The notes under the pieces were generated by a model. The model searched no databases, had not been told where the DNA came from, and worked only from the letters and a program-made list of their open reading frames with translations. Of a stretch of 64,000 bases of DNA, positions 8,877 through 20,031 are shown piece after piece; position 1 is the stretch's first letter, and each line of letters opens with the position of its first letter. Source of the stretch: Arachis hypogaea (taxonomy: Eukaryota; Streptophyta; Magnoliopsida; Fabales; Fabaceae); the NCBI RefSeq assembly GCF_003086295.3, contig NC_092042.1, positions 43,832,137 to 43,896,136 on the forward strand. The letters run 5' to 3'. The position numbers were made by a program, and so were the translations under genes.

Positions 8877-11800
8877 CTAGCTGTAGTATCGTCTTAGATT
8901 ACAGGCGTGCCAGGCCCTGGGCAGCTCATTGCCTTCTAGGTCGGATATTTTGTAGTAGCCTGTCCCTAAGACTTCTGTTACCTTGTAGGGCCCTTTCCAA
9001 TTTGCGGCTAGCTTTCCTTCTCCCGACTTTTGTGTTCCGATGTCATTTCGGATTAGAATCAGGTCGTGAATGGAGAAACTTCGCTTTATTACCTTTTGAT
9101 TGTATCTGAGGGCCGTTCGCCGTTTTAAGGCTTCTTCTCGGATTCGGGCTCTTTCTCGGACCTCGGGGAGGAGGTCGAGTTCTTCCCTTTATGCCTGAGG
9201 GTTGCCTCCTTCGTTGTAGAAGATGACTCTGGGCGACCCTTCATCTATTTCGATAGGAATCATTGCCTCCATCCCGTAAGCTAGTCGGAATGGGGATTCT
9301 CCCGTTGTAGAGTGCGGGGTTGTCCGATATGCCCATAGTACCTGGGGGAGTTCTTCGGCCCATGCCCCTTTGGCCTCTTGGAGTCTTCTTTTTAACCCGG
9401 CCAGGATGACTTTATTTGCGGCCTCTGCTTGTCCATTGGCTTGTGGGTGTTCGACCGATGTGAATTGCTGTTTGATTTTTAGTTCGGCCACCAAGTTCTG
9501 GAAACTTGTGTCTGTGAACTGTGTTCCATTGTCTGTTGTGACGGAGTAGGGAACTCCGAACCTCGTGACAATGTTTTTGTATAGGAATTTACGGCTTTTC
9601 TGAGCCGTAATAGTGGCTAAGGGTTCAGCTTCGATCCACTTTGTGAAGTAGTCGACCCCTACTATGAGGTATTTGACTTGCCCCGGTCCTTGGGGAAACG
9701 GGCCGAGTAGGTCGAGTCCCCATTTTGCGAAGGGCCATGGCGCAGTGATGCTGATAAGGTCTTCGGGCGGTGCCTTGTGAAAATTGGCGTGTTTTTGGCA
9801 GGGGGGACATATTTTCACGTACTCCGTTGCGTCTCTTTGCAAGGTCGGCCAGTAGAACCCGGCTCTGACTACTTTTTTGGATAGTGCCCGAGCTCCGAGG
9901 TGGTTCCCACACATGCCTTCGTGGACTTCTTCGAGGACGCTCTTTGTTTCCGAGGTCGGAACGCACCTAAGGAGGGGGTTTGAGAATCCTCTTCTGTATA
10001 ATACGCCGTGAATTAATGTATAATTCTGGGCGTCCTTTGTAAGCCTTTTAGCTTCTTTTCTTTCGGCGGGGAGAGTTCCCGACTTCAGGTAGTTGAGTAT
10101 GGGGGTCATCCATCCTTGTTGTTGGTCGGATATATTTAGTATTTCTTCCTCTCTTAATACGGAGGGAGATTGTAAGGTTTCTTGGAGGAGACTTCTGTTG
10201 TTGCCTCCGGGTTTGGTGCTAGCAAGCTTTGAGAGGGCGTCTGCCCGGGCATTTCGTTCCCGAGGTATGTGCTGGATCTGTACTTCTGAAAAGTGGCGCA
10301 ATTGTGCCTGTGTTTGGTCCAGGTATTTTTTCATAGTTGGGTCTTTGGCCTGGTAGCTTCCATTTACTTGTGATGTGATGACCTGGGAGTCGCTGAAGAT
10401 CGTGATTCTCTGGGCTCCAACCTCTTCGGCTAGCTTTAGACCTGCTAGTAGGGCCTCGTACTCGGCTTGGTTGTTCGAAGCCTGGAACTCGAATTTTAGG
10501 GATAGTTCTATCCGTGTTCCTTGGTCGCTTTCAAGTATAACCCCGGCTCCGCTTCCTGTTTTATTTGAGGACCCGTCGACATACAGGTTCCATGAGAGTG
10601 GAGTTCCAGGGGTCTCAGTGTATTCTGCGATGAAGTCGGCTAGATACTGGGATTTTATGGCAGTCCGAGCTTCATAGTGGAGGTCGAACTCGGACAATTC
10701 CACCGCCCATTGTAGGATTCGTCCTGCCATGTCTGTTTTTTGTAGGATGTGTCTCATGGGTTGGTTTGTCCGGACCTTGATGGTGTGGGCTTGAAAGTAG
10801 GGACGGAGCCTTCGGGCTGTGAATACTAGGGCGTAGGCGAATTTTTCTATTTTCTGATAGTTTAACTCGGCCCCTTGTAGCACCTTGCTTATAAAGTATA
10901 TGGGGTGTTGTCCTTGGTCATTTTCTCGTATTAATGCTGAAGCAACTGCCCGATGTCCGACCGAGAGGTATAGTACGAGCTCTTCCCCTTTTAAAGGTCG
11001 GGTTAGGATTGGTGGCTGCCCGAGGAATTCCTTGAATTCTTGGAAGGCTTTTTCGCACTCCGGGGTCCACGCGAAGGGTTTCCCTTTCTTTAGGAGTGAG
11101 TAAAGAGGTAGTGATTTTATCGCTGATCCTGCCAAGAATCTTGATAGGGCGGCTAGCCTTCCATTCAGTTGTTGTACTTCTTTGACACACGTCGGGCTCT
11201 TCATATTGAGTATTGCTTGGCATTTATCCGGGTTTGCTTCGATGCCTCTTTGAGTCAGCATGAAGCCTAAGAACTTTCCGGCTTGTGCGGCGAAGGTGCA
11301 CTTTGTCGGGTTGAGTCTCATGTTGTGCTTCCTGAGGGTGTCGAAGACACTGGTGAGGTCGGGCACCAAGTTTCTGTCTTCTTGTGTCTTTACCAGCATG
11401 TCGTCGACATACACCTCTAGCTGTAGTCCGATGTGCTCTGAGAACACTTTATTCATTAGCCTCTGGTAGGTTGCCCCTGCGTTCTTCAGCCCGAAGGGCA
11501 TTACTACGTAGCAGTAGTTTGCCCTTGGGGTTATGAACGAGGTCTTTTCCTGGTCGGGCCCGTACATCGGGATTTGATTGTATCCCGAGTATGCATCCAT
11601 GAAGGAGAGATATCTGTAGCCTGAGGCTGCGTCTACTAAGGCGTCGATATTTGGTAGTAGATATGGATCTTTGGGGCAGGCTTTGTTGAGATCTGTGTAG
11701 TCGACGCACATCCTCCATTTTCCATTGGGCTTTTTTACCAGGACCACGTTCGCGAGCCATAGGGGGTATTTTACTTCCTTAATGAACCCTGCATCTAGTA

Positions 11801-14060
11801 GTGCTTGTACTTGTTCTTCTATTGCTTGCATGCGTTCGGGCCCGACCTTCCTGCGTCTTTGTTGGACAGGTCGGGATCCCGGGTACACTGATAGCTTATG
11901 GCACATTAGGTCGGGGCTTATGCCTGGCATGTCGGAGGCTTTCCAGGCGAAGAGGTCGGAATTCTCCCTTAAGAGGGTTATGAGTTCCTCCTTTAGGCCT
12001 GCTTCGAGGTTTGCTCCTACGTTTGTTATTTTTTCAGGCGTGTTCCCGATCTGGACTTTTTCGGTTTCGCCCTCAGGTTGTGGCCGAAGGTCTTCTCGGG
12101 CTTGAACTCGTCCGAGTTCTATTGTATTGACCTCTTTCCCTTTTAGGCTCAGGCTTTCGTTATAGCATCGCCGTGCCAGTTTTTGGTCGCCTTTTAGGGT
12201 AGCGATTCCCTTTGTGGTAGGGAACTTCATACAGAGGTCTGGGGTTGAGACTATAGCTGCTAGTCTATTTAGGGTTGGTCGCCCAATGAGGGCATTGTAT
12301 GCTGAAGCGACGTCGACTACGATGTAGTCGATGCTTAATGTTTTAGATTGTTCGCCTCTTCCAAAGGTGGTATGTAGCGAGATGTATCCTAAGGGATGGA
12401 TCGGGGTGTCCCCTAGTCCAAATAGGTCGGTGGGATAGGCCTTTAGCTCTTTTTCTTCAAGCCCGAGTTTGTCGAAGGCCGTTTTGAACAAGATATCTGC
12501 TGAGCTTCCCTGGTCAACCAGGGTTCGATGTAGGTTGGCGTTTGCTAGGATGATGGCGATTACCATTGGATCGTCGTGCCCGGGTATTACCCCTTGAGCA
12601 TCTTCTCGGGTAAACGAGATAGTAGGTAACTCGGGCAGGGGGCTGTCTTCTCGGACATGATAGACGTCTTTGAGGTGTCTTTTTCGCGAGGATCTGGATG
12701 TTCCTCCGCCTGCAAAACCCCCTTTTATCATGTGAACGTGCCTTTCAGGGGTTCGCGGGGTTTGCTCAGCCCGATCTTCGTTATCTCCCCTCCTTCTCTT
12801 TTTGGTCTCTTCTCCTTTTTCTGCTATGTGTCTGTCGATTTTTCCTTCTCTGGCCAGCCTTTCTATAACGTTCTTTAGGTCGTGGCAGTCGTTAGTAGAA
12901 TGACCGTAGAGTTTGTGGTATTCACAGTACTCGGACCGATCTCTCCCCGCTCTCTTATGTTTTAGAGGTCGGGGTGGTGGGATCTTTTCGGTGTGGCACA
13001 CCTTTCTGTAGATGTCTACCAGGGAAACTCGGAGGGGAGTGTAGCTATGGTACTTCCGTGGCTTGTCCGAGTTGGATTCTTCTTTCTTCTTCTGTTCCCG
13101 ATCTCGATCTCGGAGCGGGTAGGTTGATTCCTTCCTAGAAGAGTCTCTTAGCTGGGAGGTTTCCTCCATGTTAATATATTTTTCTGCTCGCTCCTGCACC
13201 TCGTATAGGGAGGTCGGGTATCGTTTGGATAGGGATTGGCTAAATGGTCCTTCTTTTAGGCCGTTTGCCAGTCCCATGATGGCCGCTTCTGTGGGCAAGT
13301 GTTGTATGTCCAGGCAGGCTTTGTTGAATCGCTCCATGTATTCTCGGAGGGTTTCTTGGTTTCCTTGTTTGATCCCGAGTAGACTGGGGGCATGTTTTGC
13401 CTTGTCCTTTTGAATGGAGAACCTTGTTAGGAATTTTTTGGTTAGGTCTTCGAAGCTGGTGATTGATCTTGGTGGCAGGTTGTCGAACCACTTCATGGCT
13501 GACTTGGTGAGAGTGGTGGGGAAGGCTTTGCACCGAATCGCGTCGGAGGCGTCGACCAGGTACATTCTGCTTCTGAAGTTGCTGAGGTGGTGACTTGGAT
13601 CGGTGGTGCCGTCGTAGAGATCCATATCTGGTGGTTTGAAGTTTCGCGGTACCTTTTCCTTCATGATCTCTTGTGTGAAGGGATCATGATTGTTTTCGGG
13701 GGTGGTGCCGCGTTCCGTTCGGTCTTTCAGGTTGGCCTCTATTTTCCGCAGTTTTTCTTCTAATTCTCTGCGCTTGCGAGCTTCTCTTCTCAGATCTTGT
13801 TCAGTTTCCTTCTGCTTTTTTATGTCCTCTTCGAGTTGTTTCAGCCGGTTTTGCTGTGCCCGAACTGCTTCTAGAATTTCCGAGTTCTTTTCCTTCTCGG
13901 GATTTGGTGGATCTTTGTTTGGGAGTGGTGTCTTTGGGCGATTCTGTTTGTTTCCTCCTGGAGTGTGCGGTGATAGAGGGCTGTCCGGTCGTTCTCCGGT
14001 GTCAACTTCCTCCTCTTGTTCTGAGATAGCGTGGTTATTGTTGGGAGGATCGTCCGCCAT
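8877..14060 (-). CDS. Tat1 gag-pol polyprotein with one premature stop
   Basis: The ATG at 14060 lies about 20 nt after the primer site. The frame is open for 1,623 codons to a TAA at 9189-9191, then stays open in the same frame to TAG at 8877-8879, for 1,727 residues in all. In order: acidic N-terminus with a Glu/Lys-rich coiled coil (about 60-120), gag (about 140-300), zinc-binding-like CEYHKLYGHSTNDC (379-392), protease DQGSSAD (516-522), RT with YVDD (884-887), first RNase H (about 1020-1140), second archaeal-type RNase H (VDGSS 1161, E1200, D1224, D1274), integrase zinc site (H1380, H1387, C1418, C1421) and catalytic D1450, D1510, E1546. The stop removes the last ~100 residues of the integrase C-terminal domain; a CAA-to-TAA change would explain it. 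The first RNase H lacks typical catalytic acids. Confidence 0.9.
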
Positions 14061-14081
14061 GGTAGAGGGATGACTTCCAGG

Positions 14082-14099
14082 TCCCCGGCAACGGCGCCA
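14082..14099 (-). other. Tat1 primer-binding site (tRNA-Asp type)
   Basis: On the minus strand TGGCGCCGTTGCCGGGGA lies one base after the 5' LTR. It is complementary to the 3' end of plant tRNA-Asp as I know it. Confidence 0.85.
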
Positions 14100-14100
14100 A

Positions 14101-14548
14101 TGTTCCGAGGGTTACCTGAAACGCGTAGCTCGGTCGTCTGGCAAGACCCGAGGTGAGGGTTCTGTGACCCGAGCTTGATGAGCCGAGCGGCTGGTGGTTG
14201 TACCTGCAATGACACTCCGATGCTTAAGTTAGCATGGGTCCAAGCAGATATTTAGTAGAATTAGAGTATGAGTTATACCTGGGTGCTCCAGTGTATTTAT
14301 AGTAGTTGGTCGTGATCTTCCCTGGATAAGATATTCTTATCTTATCTTATCTTTTGGGAGTTTTATCTCTATCTTTGCGGAACCGCCTTTCCCAGGCCTT
14401 TTCGGCCTTTAGGTTTTGGGCTTCGTTCCTTTTGATGGGCCTTCTTAGCCTATTTGTCCGAGGTCCGACCTCAGGCTTGGGCCTTGGGACGAGGTCGGGC
14501 CTTCTATGATCTTGACCGGTTTTGGGGAGCTCGGTCAGGGTATGAACA
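14101..14548 (-). mobile_element. Tat1 5' LTR
   Basis: This 448-bp LTR appears identical to 4631-5078. It is followed on the right by the target duplication GGTAT (14549-14553) and then M sequence. Confidence 0.93.
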
Positions 14549-14899
14549 GGTATGATATATGTTTTTTCATTGGTATAGATTGTGAGTGTATTCCCTATAT
14601 TTGGCTTGACTCAAATACAATTTATCATATGATTATCTAAAATTTTTTTATTGTTCCTTCTGCCCTTCAAGGATTCTTGTTTGAAATTCTTGTTGTTGGG
14701 TCATCATTTGTTGCTCCCAGCTCTCTTGTCTCTCCTCCATTTGCTGTTGCCAAGCCTCTCGCGCCTCTTTATCCTTCAAATATTGCTCTCGGTGCTCTAG
14801 ATATTGCTCTTGTTGTGCTTGCATGAGTTGTTAAGACATTTCCTCAATTGATCTTCTCATTTCACTCAACTCTAATGCACCAGGAGCTTGTTCTTCCCC

Positions 14900-15786
14900 T
14901 CTTTGTGGCCTTCTCTGTTTGGGAGTTCTTACCTCCTCTTGGTCATCCTCTTTATTGATCACTTCCATGTTTTTCTTTGCGATTCATTTTCCTACTTTTA
15001 TTTTCTCTGTGTCTTCGTCTTCAAATAGTACTCCAGCCTTGTTGCACAACCTCAGAATGGTGCTTGGATGACCAAGTCTACTCGATTTACTAGTGTTTTC
15101 CGCCATCTCTTGAATACTGTCAGCTATGATTTGTGGAAGATCGATTTCTCCTCCATGTAGGATACAGTATACCAAGAGTGCACGCTTGACAATGACAGCT
15201 AAGGTGTTTCCAGTAGGAAGTATAGATCTTCTTACTATCTCATACCACCCCTTGGCCTCAGGCGTGAGATCTATTCTTTTCAGGAGGCTTGGGTTTCCCT
15301 ATGAGTCTCTTTCCCAATCAGAGCCTTCCAAACATATCCCCTGCAGTATCTCATCAGGGTCATTATGTCATTTCATTCTATCATCAAAGCTAAGCTCTTC
15401 ATAGGTTATGGTCCTCAATTAGAGAACTCTCCTGATAGTGGCTGGATTGAAATCTACTTCAACACCTCTAACAAAGCTTTTGTAGGGGGGCTGTCTGCAC
15501 TTTTATTCACTGCATTGCCATAGAATTCTCGTATCATAACTGCACTAATATCAGTGAAAGATGCACATAGAAGTTTCCATCTCCTATCTTTGGTAATCTA
15601 CCTCATGATGGGATATTCTCCCTCTTTCAAGTTGAAGCCCTTCTCATAAATGATATGCCTTATTTTCATGAGCCTATGATATCTTGCTTCATGAAATTGA
15701 GATTTAAATTTTTTTGCATCATAGGTGGGAGGTTCGGCCACCATTAGTTCTTTGCCCTTTCTTCTCCTTGAACTTGATGAGGCCAT
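14900..15786 (-). pseudogene. M ORF3 remnant (Transposase_32-like)
   Basis: The minus strand starts with ATG at 15786, giving MASSSSRRRKGKELM, then YHRLMKIRHIIYEKGFNL and EYPIMR before a stop near 15600. Downstream in broken frames WKLLCASFTDIS...FYGNA and VYCILHGGEIDLPQIIADSI (15175-14984) can be read. The N-terminus parallels ORF3 of the E elements: basic Ser/Lys start, then a 'fkLK..EYPeiR' motif. It is the plant 'putative transposon protein' family associated with Athila-like elements. Several stops and frameshifts make it non-functional. Tat1 sits just downstream. Confidence 0.65.
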
Positions 15787-16882
15787 GGATTCAAATAGAA
15801 AGGAGAAGCAAGGGTGAGATTTGATGAGGTGAGATTCGATCTTGTTGTAGAAGGAAAGGTGAGAAAGGAAATGTTGATATTGGGTAAGAAAGAGGGACGT
15901 GTTTTTGGCTAAGTGAAAGGTGAGACAATGGCTTGTAAGTATAAGGAAAGCTTATATGAATGTGTAGCTCATGAAGTGTCTCAACCTATTTATAAGCAAG
16001 ACATCAAAGCTTTGGACAAAACACACTTTGGAGAGAGGAGTTCGGTCATGACTTATGAAGGGTGAAGATTGAGATAAATATGATGGGAAGCTCATGAGAT
16101 GAATGGCCTGCATGCTTTGTTGAAGCTTGACAAGGATTCTTCGCTCATTGGTTGCATGCAATTCGGTGTCCAAGGGTGCATGCATGCAAATTTTGTTTTC
16201 TAAGGGCACACTTCTCTAGGCGCATGTGACTCTTCTCTCTTGGCTTGTCATAGCCGTGCCCTTTTCTTGTCTCCATCTCAATCTTCTTTTTCTTAATTAA
16301 ATCAAAATGGTAAGCCTTAGGACACAAATGTAGCATGGTGATGTAGTGGTGAGTGCTTAGATTATTTATTATGTTTCTTATTCCTAAAGAATCAATTGTG
16401 TCCCTTAATTAGTGAACCAAGGTTTGGTGAACACCAAACTTGTCTCTTGCTAAGGGATTAATGTAAAATGCAAGCAATTCATCACAATTGATACCTTCAT
16501 CATAAGATATAATTTGTTTTCTATCATAAATTCCTAAAATGAAATAATGCATAATCCATCTATGCATGACTTTGATTCTATGAACAAGAAATGATTCTTC
16601 TAAAAATCAATACATGTTCAGACACCAAACTTAATGTTTGGTCATATACTTCATCAAAATGACTAAGCATATGGTCTAAAAATGCTTGAAAATCCCAAAC
16701 TTAGAAGTCTGGCATATGCTTCAAAATAGTGCATGCATCTGTCAAGTATGTTCATGATAATTCAAAATCATGCTAGAATGATCCTAGATTATTGAATTTA
16801 AAACAAACATGAATCTTAAATCATGGGTTGCCTCCCATGGAGCGCTCTTTTATTGTCACTAGCTTGACATTTGGACCCATCA
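15787..16882 (-). mobile_element. M spacer between protease region and ORF3, no gene
   Basis: AT-rich non-coding sequence. The minus strand contains AAGTTTGGTGT-type motifs near 16430-16440 and 16620-16632. Apart from short open frames with no family resemblance I see nothing else. Confidence 0.5.
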
Positions 16883-17395
16883 TTAGGGTGTTTGATGACT
16901 GTAGTGTCTCAGCTTGTCCCCCCTCACTATGAGCTTCCTTTTTGTGCCTTGATGCTCAATTTCAGCATGCTCAAGTGAGAGTATTTTGCTAACAGTGTAG
17001 TAGTTATCAGCTTGTTGGCTTGTTCCCAACTGTTGGTAGATTAACTGTACTTTATCACCTTTTGAAAATCCCTCAGTTGGAATCTTCTTGTTCTTCCACC
17101 CCTTTTGAGTCTTTTCCTTGCTTTTCTTTCTTCTTTTTGTTGATCCTTCTTCTTTGACAGTGGACTTTATTTTGAGATTTTCCTTCTCAGTGGCCAACAC
17201 TTCAATTTCTTCTTGATTTCCCTCATCACTCTGAACAGTTTCATTCTTCTTTTGCCCTGCTATGTTGTTTGTTTCTTGCTTTGGAAGGTACTCAATGATT
17301 GTATTGTTGGTTTTTTTTCTTCCATTGCAAGTCTTCTTTATCAGTCTCCACGCAATTTCTCTTTTCATCAATGTGTTGTGTTTCTGGAAAGACAT
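16883..17395 (-). pseudogene. M integrase-C-tail-like segment after protease
   Basis: A Lys/Glu-rich stretch leads into FSKGDKVQLIYQQL, YYTVSKILSLEHAEIEH and LIVRGDKLRHY and a stop. This resembles the far C-terminus of Ty3 integrases (a 'KVGDKV', 'F.V.kv...gavei', 'vnGqrLKhY' pattern). No RT, RNase H or integrase core lies between it and the protease, which suggests an internal pol deletion that kept both ends. It lies in a different frame from the protease, with overlap at 17292-17395. The assignment rests on motif resemblance only. Confidence 0.5.
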
Positions 17396-18224
17396 TCAAG
17401 GTGATGCTTTCATCATGCATTCTGAGGGTCATCTCCCCTTGCTCCACATCTATAATGGCCCTTGCTGTGGCCAAGAATGGTCTTCCAAGTATAATGGAAT
17501 CACCTTCATCCTCATTTGAGTCTAAGACCACAAAGTCTGCAGAGAATATGAATTTGTCCACCTTAACTAGAAAGTTTTCAATCACACCCCTGGGACATAT
17601 CACTGACTTGTCCACCAATTCTAGAGACATTTGTATTGGCTTCACTTCCTCTATGCATAGCTTTTTCACCAAAGAAGAGCGCATTAGATTGATACTTGCC
17701 CCTAAATCACACATTACCTTGTTGATGATTATACTGCCAATGGTACAAGGTAGAAAGAAACTTTCAAGATCTTCAAGTTTGGGTGGAAGCCCTTTTTGAA
17801 TTAGTGCCCTACATTCTTCAGTGAGCAATATAGTTTCTTTCTCGTGCCAACTTCTCTTCTTATTGATGAGATCTTTCAGGAATTTCGCATATAGAGGCAT
17901 CTGCTATAATACTTTAGCCAGGGGGATATTTATCTCCAATTTCTTGAAAACTTCAAGAAACTTGTGAAAGTGTTGATCTTTTGCTTCTTTGTTGAATCTT
18001 TGAGGATATGGAAATGGAGGTGTGAAGGTTTTCCCCACTTGCTTCTGTCCTTGGGTTAGTTCTTCCTTTTCTCCCCTTGAATTGTGTGGCTGGTTGTCAT
18101 TCTCTTTGAGCCTTTCTGGAGTATGCTTGCTTGCTGTCACTTCTTTGTTGCTGGCTTCCTCTTTTTCTGCTAGCTCTTTGTTGCTTTCCATAGGCTTCTT
18201 GGTTGCTTCTTTGTTGTCAACCAA
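17292..18224 (-). pseudogene. M protease (with gag C-terminal linker)
   Basis: The frame runs 18224-17904 (Lys/Glu/Asn-rich linker ending FKKLEINIPLAKVL), meets a TAG, and continues in the same frame as QMPLYAKFLKDLINKK through 17292. The protease core shows the aspartic site CDLGASINLM and the later SIILGRPFLATARAIID motif, both standard in Athila-like proteases. The stop at the linker-protease junction looks like a G-to-T or similar change at a glutamate codon, because the usual sequence there is 'EQMPLYAKF'. The polyprotein is therefore broken here. Confidence 0.75.
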
Positions 18225-19850
18225 TGTCTTTCCACTCCTTAGCTGTATAGCTTTGCACTCTTCTTTTGGATTAGGAATAGTGTCGCTTGGTAATGAGCTT
18301 GATGGTCTCTCAATAGCAATTTGCTTGGAAAGCTGTCCAATCTACCTTTTCCATATTTTTCATGGAAGCTTCTTGATTTTTGGTTGTAAGCTCTTGGTTC
18401 TTCATCATTTTCTCCATTAAGAGCTCCAAGTTGGTGATCCTCTGAGAGTCTTGTGAGATTGGTTGGTTGTGAGATGTTGAGGGTTGATGGTAAGTATTTT
18501 GGTTGGTGGCTTGGTTATTTGATGGATAATGGTTGGAGGTGGGGTAGTTGTTTTGGGGTTTTCTGTAGGAATTGTGGTTATTATTTTGCTGGTTGTAGTT
18601 CTGGTTATTTCTTGAAGTGTTTTGATTTGAATTCCTTTGCCATGGTTGCTGATTTTAGTGTGGCTATCTCCCCATCTAAGGTTTGGGTGGTTCTTCCAGG
18701 ATGGATTATAAGTATCACCATAAACTTCACTTGATCCAGAACCTTGGTTGTGCACATATTGAATTTGTTCTTACTGTTGATCCTCTTGATTCTCTTCATT
18801 CTGCCCCCATGTGATTGGTGGTTGGCTTGTGACATTCACTGATGCAACTTGTAATCTATCAATCCTCTTAGCCATTTGTTCAAATTGCTGCTGAATTTGC
18901 TGCTGCATCACTTTGTGTTGAGCTAGGGTTGTGTCTACTCCTTCCAACTCCAGCACTCCTTTCCTCTGTGATGGTTGGCATTGTCTTTGGTGAGCAAAGA
19001 AATATTGGTTGTTTGCCACCATATCAATGAGATTTTTGGCCTCTTCTGCAGTCTACATCAGTTGCAAAGAGCCTCCAGCTGAGTGATCTAATGCTTCTTG
19101 AGCCTTCAAAGTGAGTCCTTCATAGAAGTTTTGAAGCTTGTCCCATTCAGTGAACATGTCTGATGGGCATTTCCTGAGCAAGGCCTTGTATCTCTCCCAT
19201 GCCTCATATAAAAATTCAGCATCCAATTGTGTGAATGTTTGCACTTCAGTCTTCAATCTAATAATCCTCTGAGGTGGGTAAAATTTGGCAAGAAACTTGC
19301 TCACTAGATCCTCCCAAGTGTTAATGCTCTCTCTTGAAAATGTCTCCAACCATTGAGTAGCTTTGTCTCTGATGGAGAATGGGAATAGCAACATCTTGTA
19401 GATGTCAAGATGCACACCATTAGATTTGACAGTATCATAAATCCTCAGGAAAATGGATAAGTGTTGGTTTGGATCTTCAAGTGGTCCTCCTCCAAAAGAG
19501 CAGTTATTTTGGACCAATGTGATGAGTTGTGGCTTCAATTAAAAGTTATTTACATTGACATTTGGGGTAAGGATGCTACTCCCACAATGTCTAGGATTTG
19601 CACATGTATAAGAAGCCAAAACTCTCCTCTGTGGTTGATTGTTGTTATTGGTCACTCCTTCTTGATTAGCATTGGAAGTGTTTCCTTCCATCTCTTGGAA
19701 TTCTTCCTCAAAAACTTCTTCACCAATGACTCCCTTCCCTCTGGCTTCTCTTCTTATTCTTCTCAAAGTTCTTTCGTCAAGATCACCAGAGTTAGGAACC
19801 TCTCTTCTTGCCTCTGTCATACAAATAAAACACAAGAAACACAGAACCAA
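18225..19850 (-). pseudogene. M gag pseudogene
   Basis: The minus frame begins around 19850 (MTEARREVPNSGDLDERTLRR near its start). It holds the gag core LLFPFSIRDKATQWLE, W.DLVSKFLAKFYPP, EAWERYKALLRKCPSDM and ANNQYFFAHQR. In-frame stops lie at 19539-19541, 19053-19055 and 18771-18773; further frame changes follow between 18770 and 18225, where NPSWKNHPNLRW-type residues can still be read. It is homologous to the gag of E1-E3 but clearly diverged. Capsid function is lost here. Confidence 0.8.
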
Positions 19851-20007
19851 AAAAATAGTGAAACTTCACTCTATTGCTAGAGTGAGCTTTGGTTAGCTTA
19901 AGCAAAAATTCAAACAGTTAGTGTGTTAGTCAAAAATTAAAGAAATAGAAAAGAAAAACTGCTTGATCTAGACCTCCACCTTCCTTAATCATTGTCAATC
20001 TAATCAA

Positions 20008-20025
20008 TCCCCGACAACAACACCA
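20008..20025 (-). other. M primer-binding site, degenerate
   Basis: The minus strand reads TGGTGTTGTTGTCGGGGA shortly after the LTR end CACGCATCA. It matches the tRNA-Asp-type site with about four changes, all explicable as C-to-T or G-to-A type. Confidence 0.7.
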
Positions 20026-20031
20026 AAAACT

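Larger units (their letters stand above)
4631..14548 (-). mobile_element. Tat1: near-intact Tat/Ogre-lineage Ty3-gypsy element (9,918 bp)
   Basis: Two 448-bp LTRs (4631-5078 and 14101-14548) begin TGTTCC and end GAACA on the + strand, and I see no difference between them. GGTAT flanks both sides (4626-4630 and 14549-14553). On the minus strand a tRNA-Asp-type primer site follows the 5' LTR, then one long gag-pol frame, a tandem-repeat region and an oppositely oriented gene next to the 3' LTR. The second, archaeal-type RNase H between RNase H and integrase is the established mark of the Tat lineage. Identical LTRs indicate a very recent insertion. Confidence 0.95.

Noticed and set aside
13690..14073. 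Ser/Arg-rich + strand frames opposite Tat1 gag-pol
   Set aside because: They are mirror frames of the polyprotein with no family resemblance.
14082..14099. tRNA-Asp-like sequence as a tRNA gene
   Set aside because: Only the 18-nt primer-binding complement is present; there is no cloverleaf.
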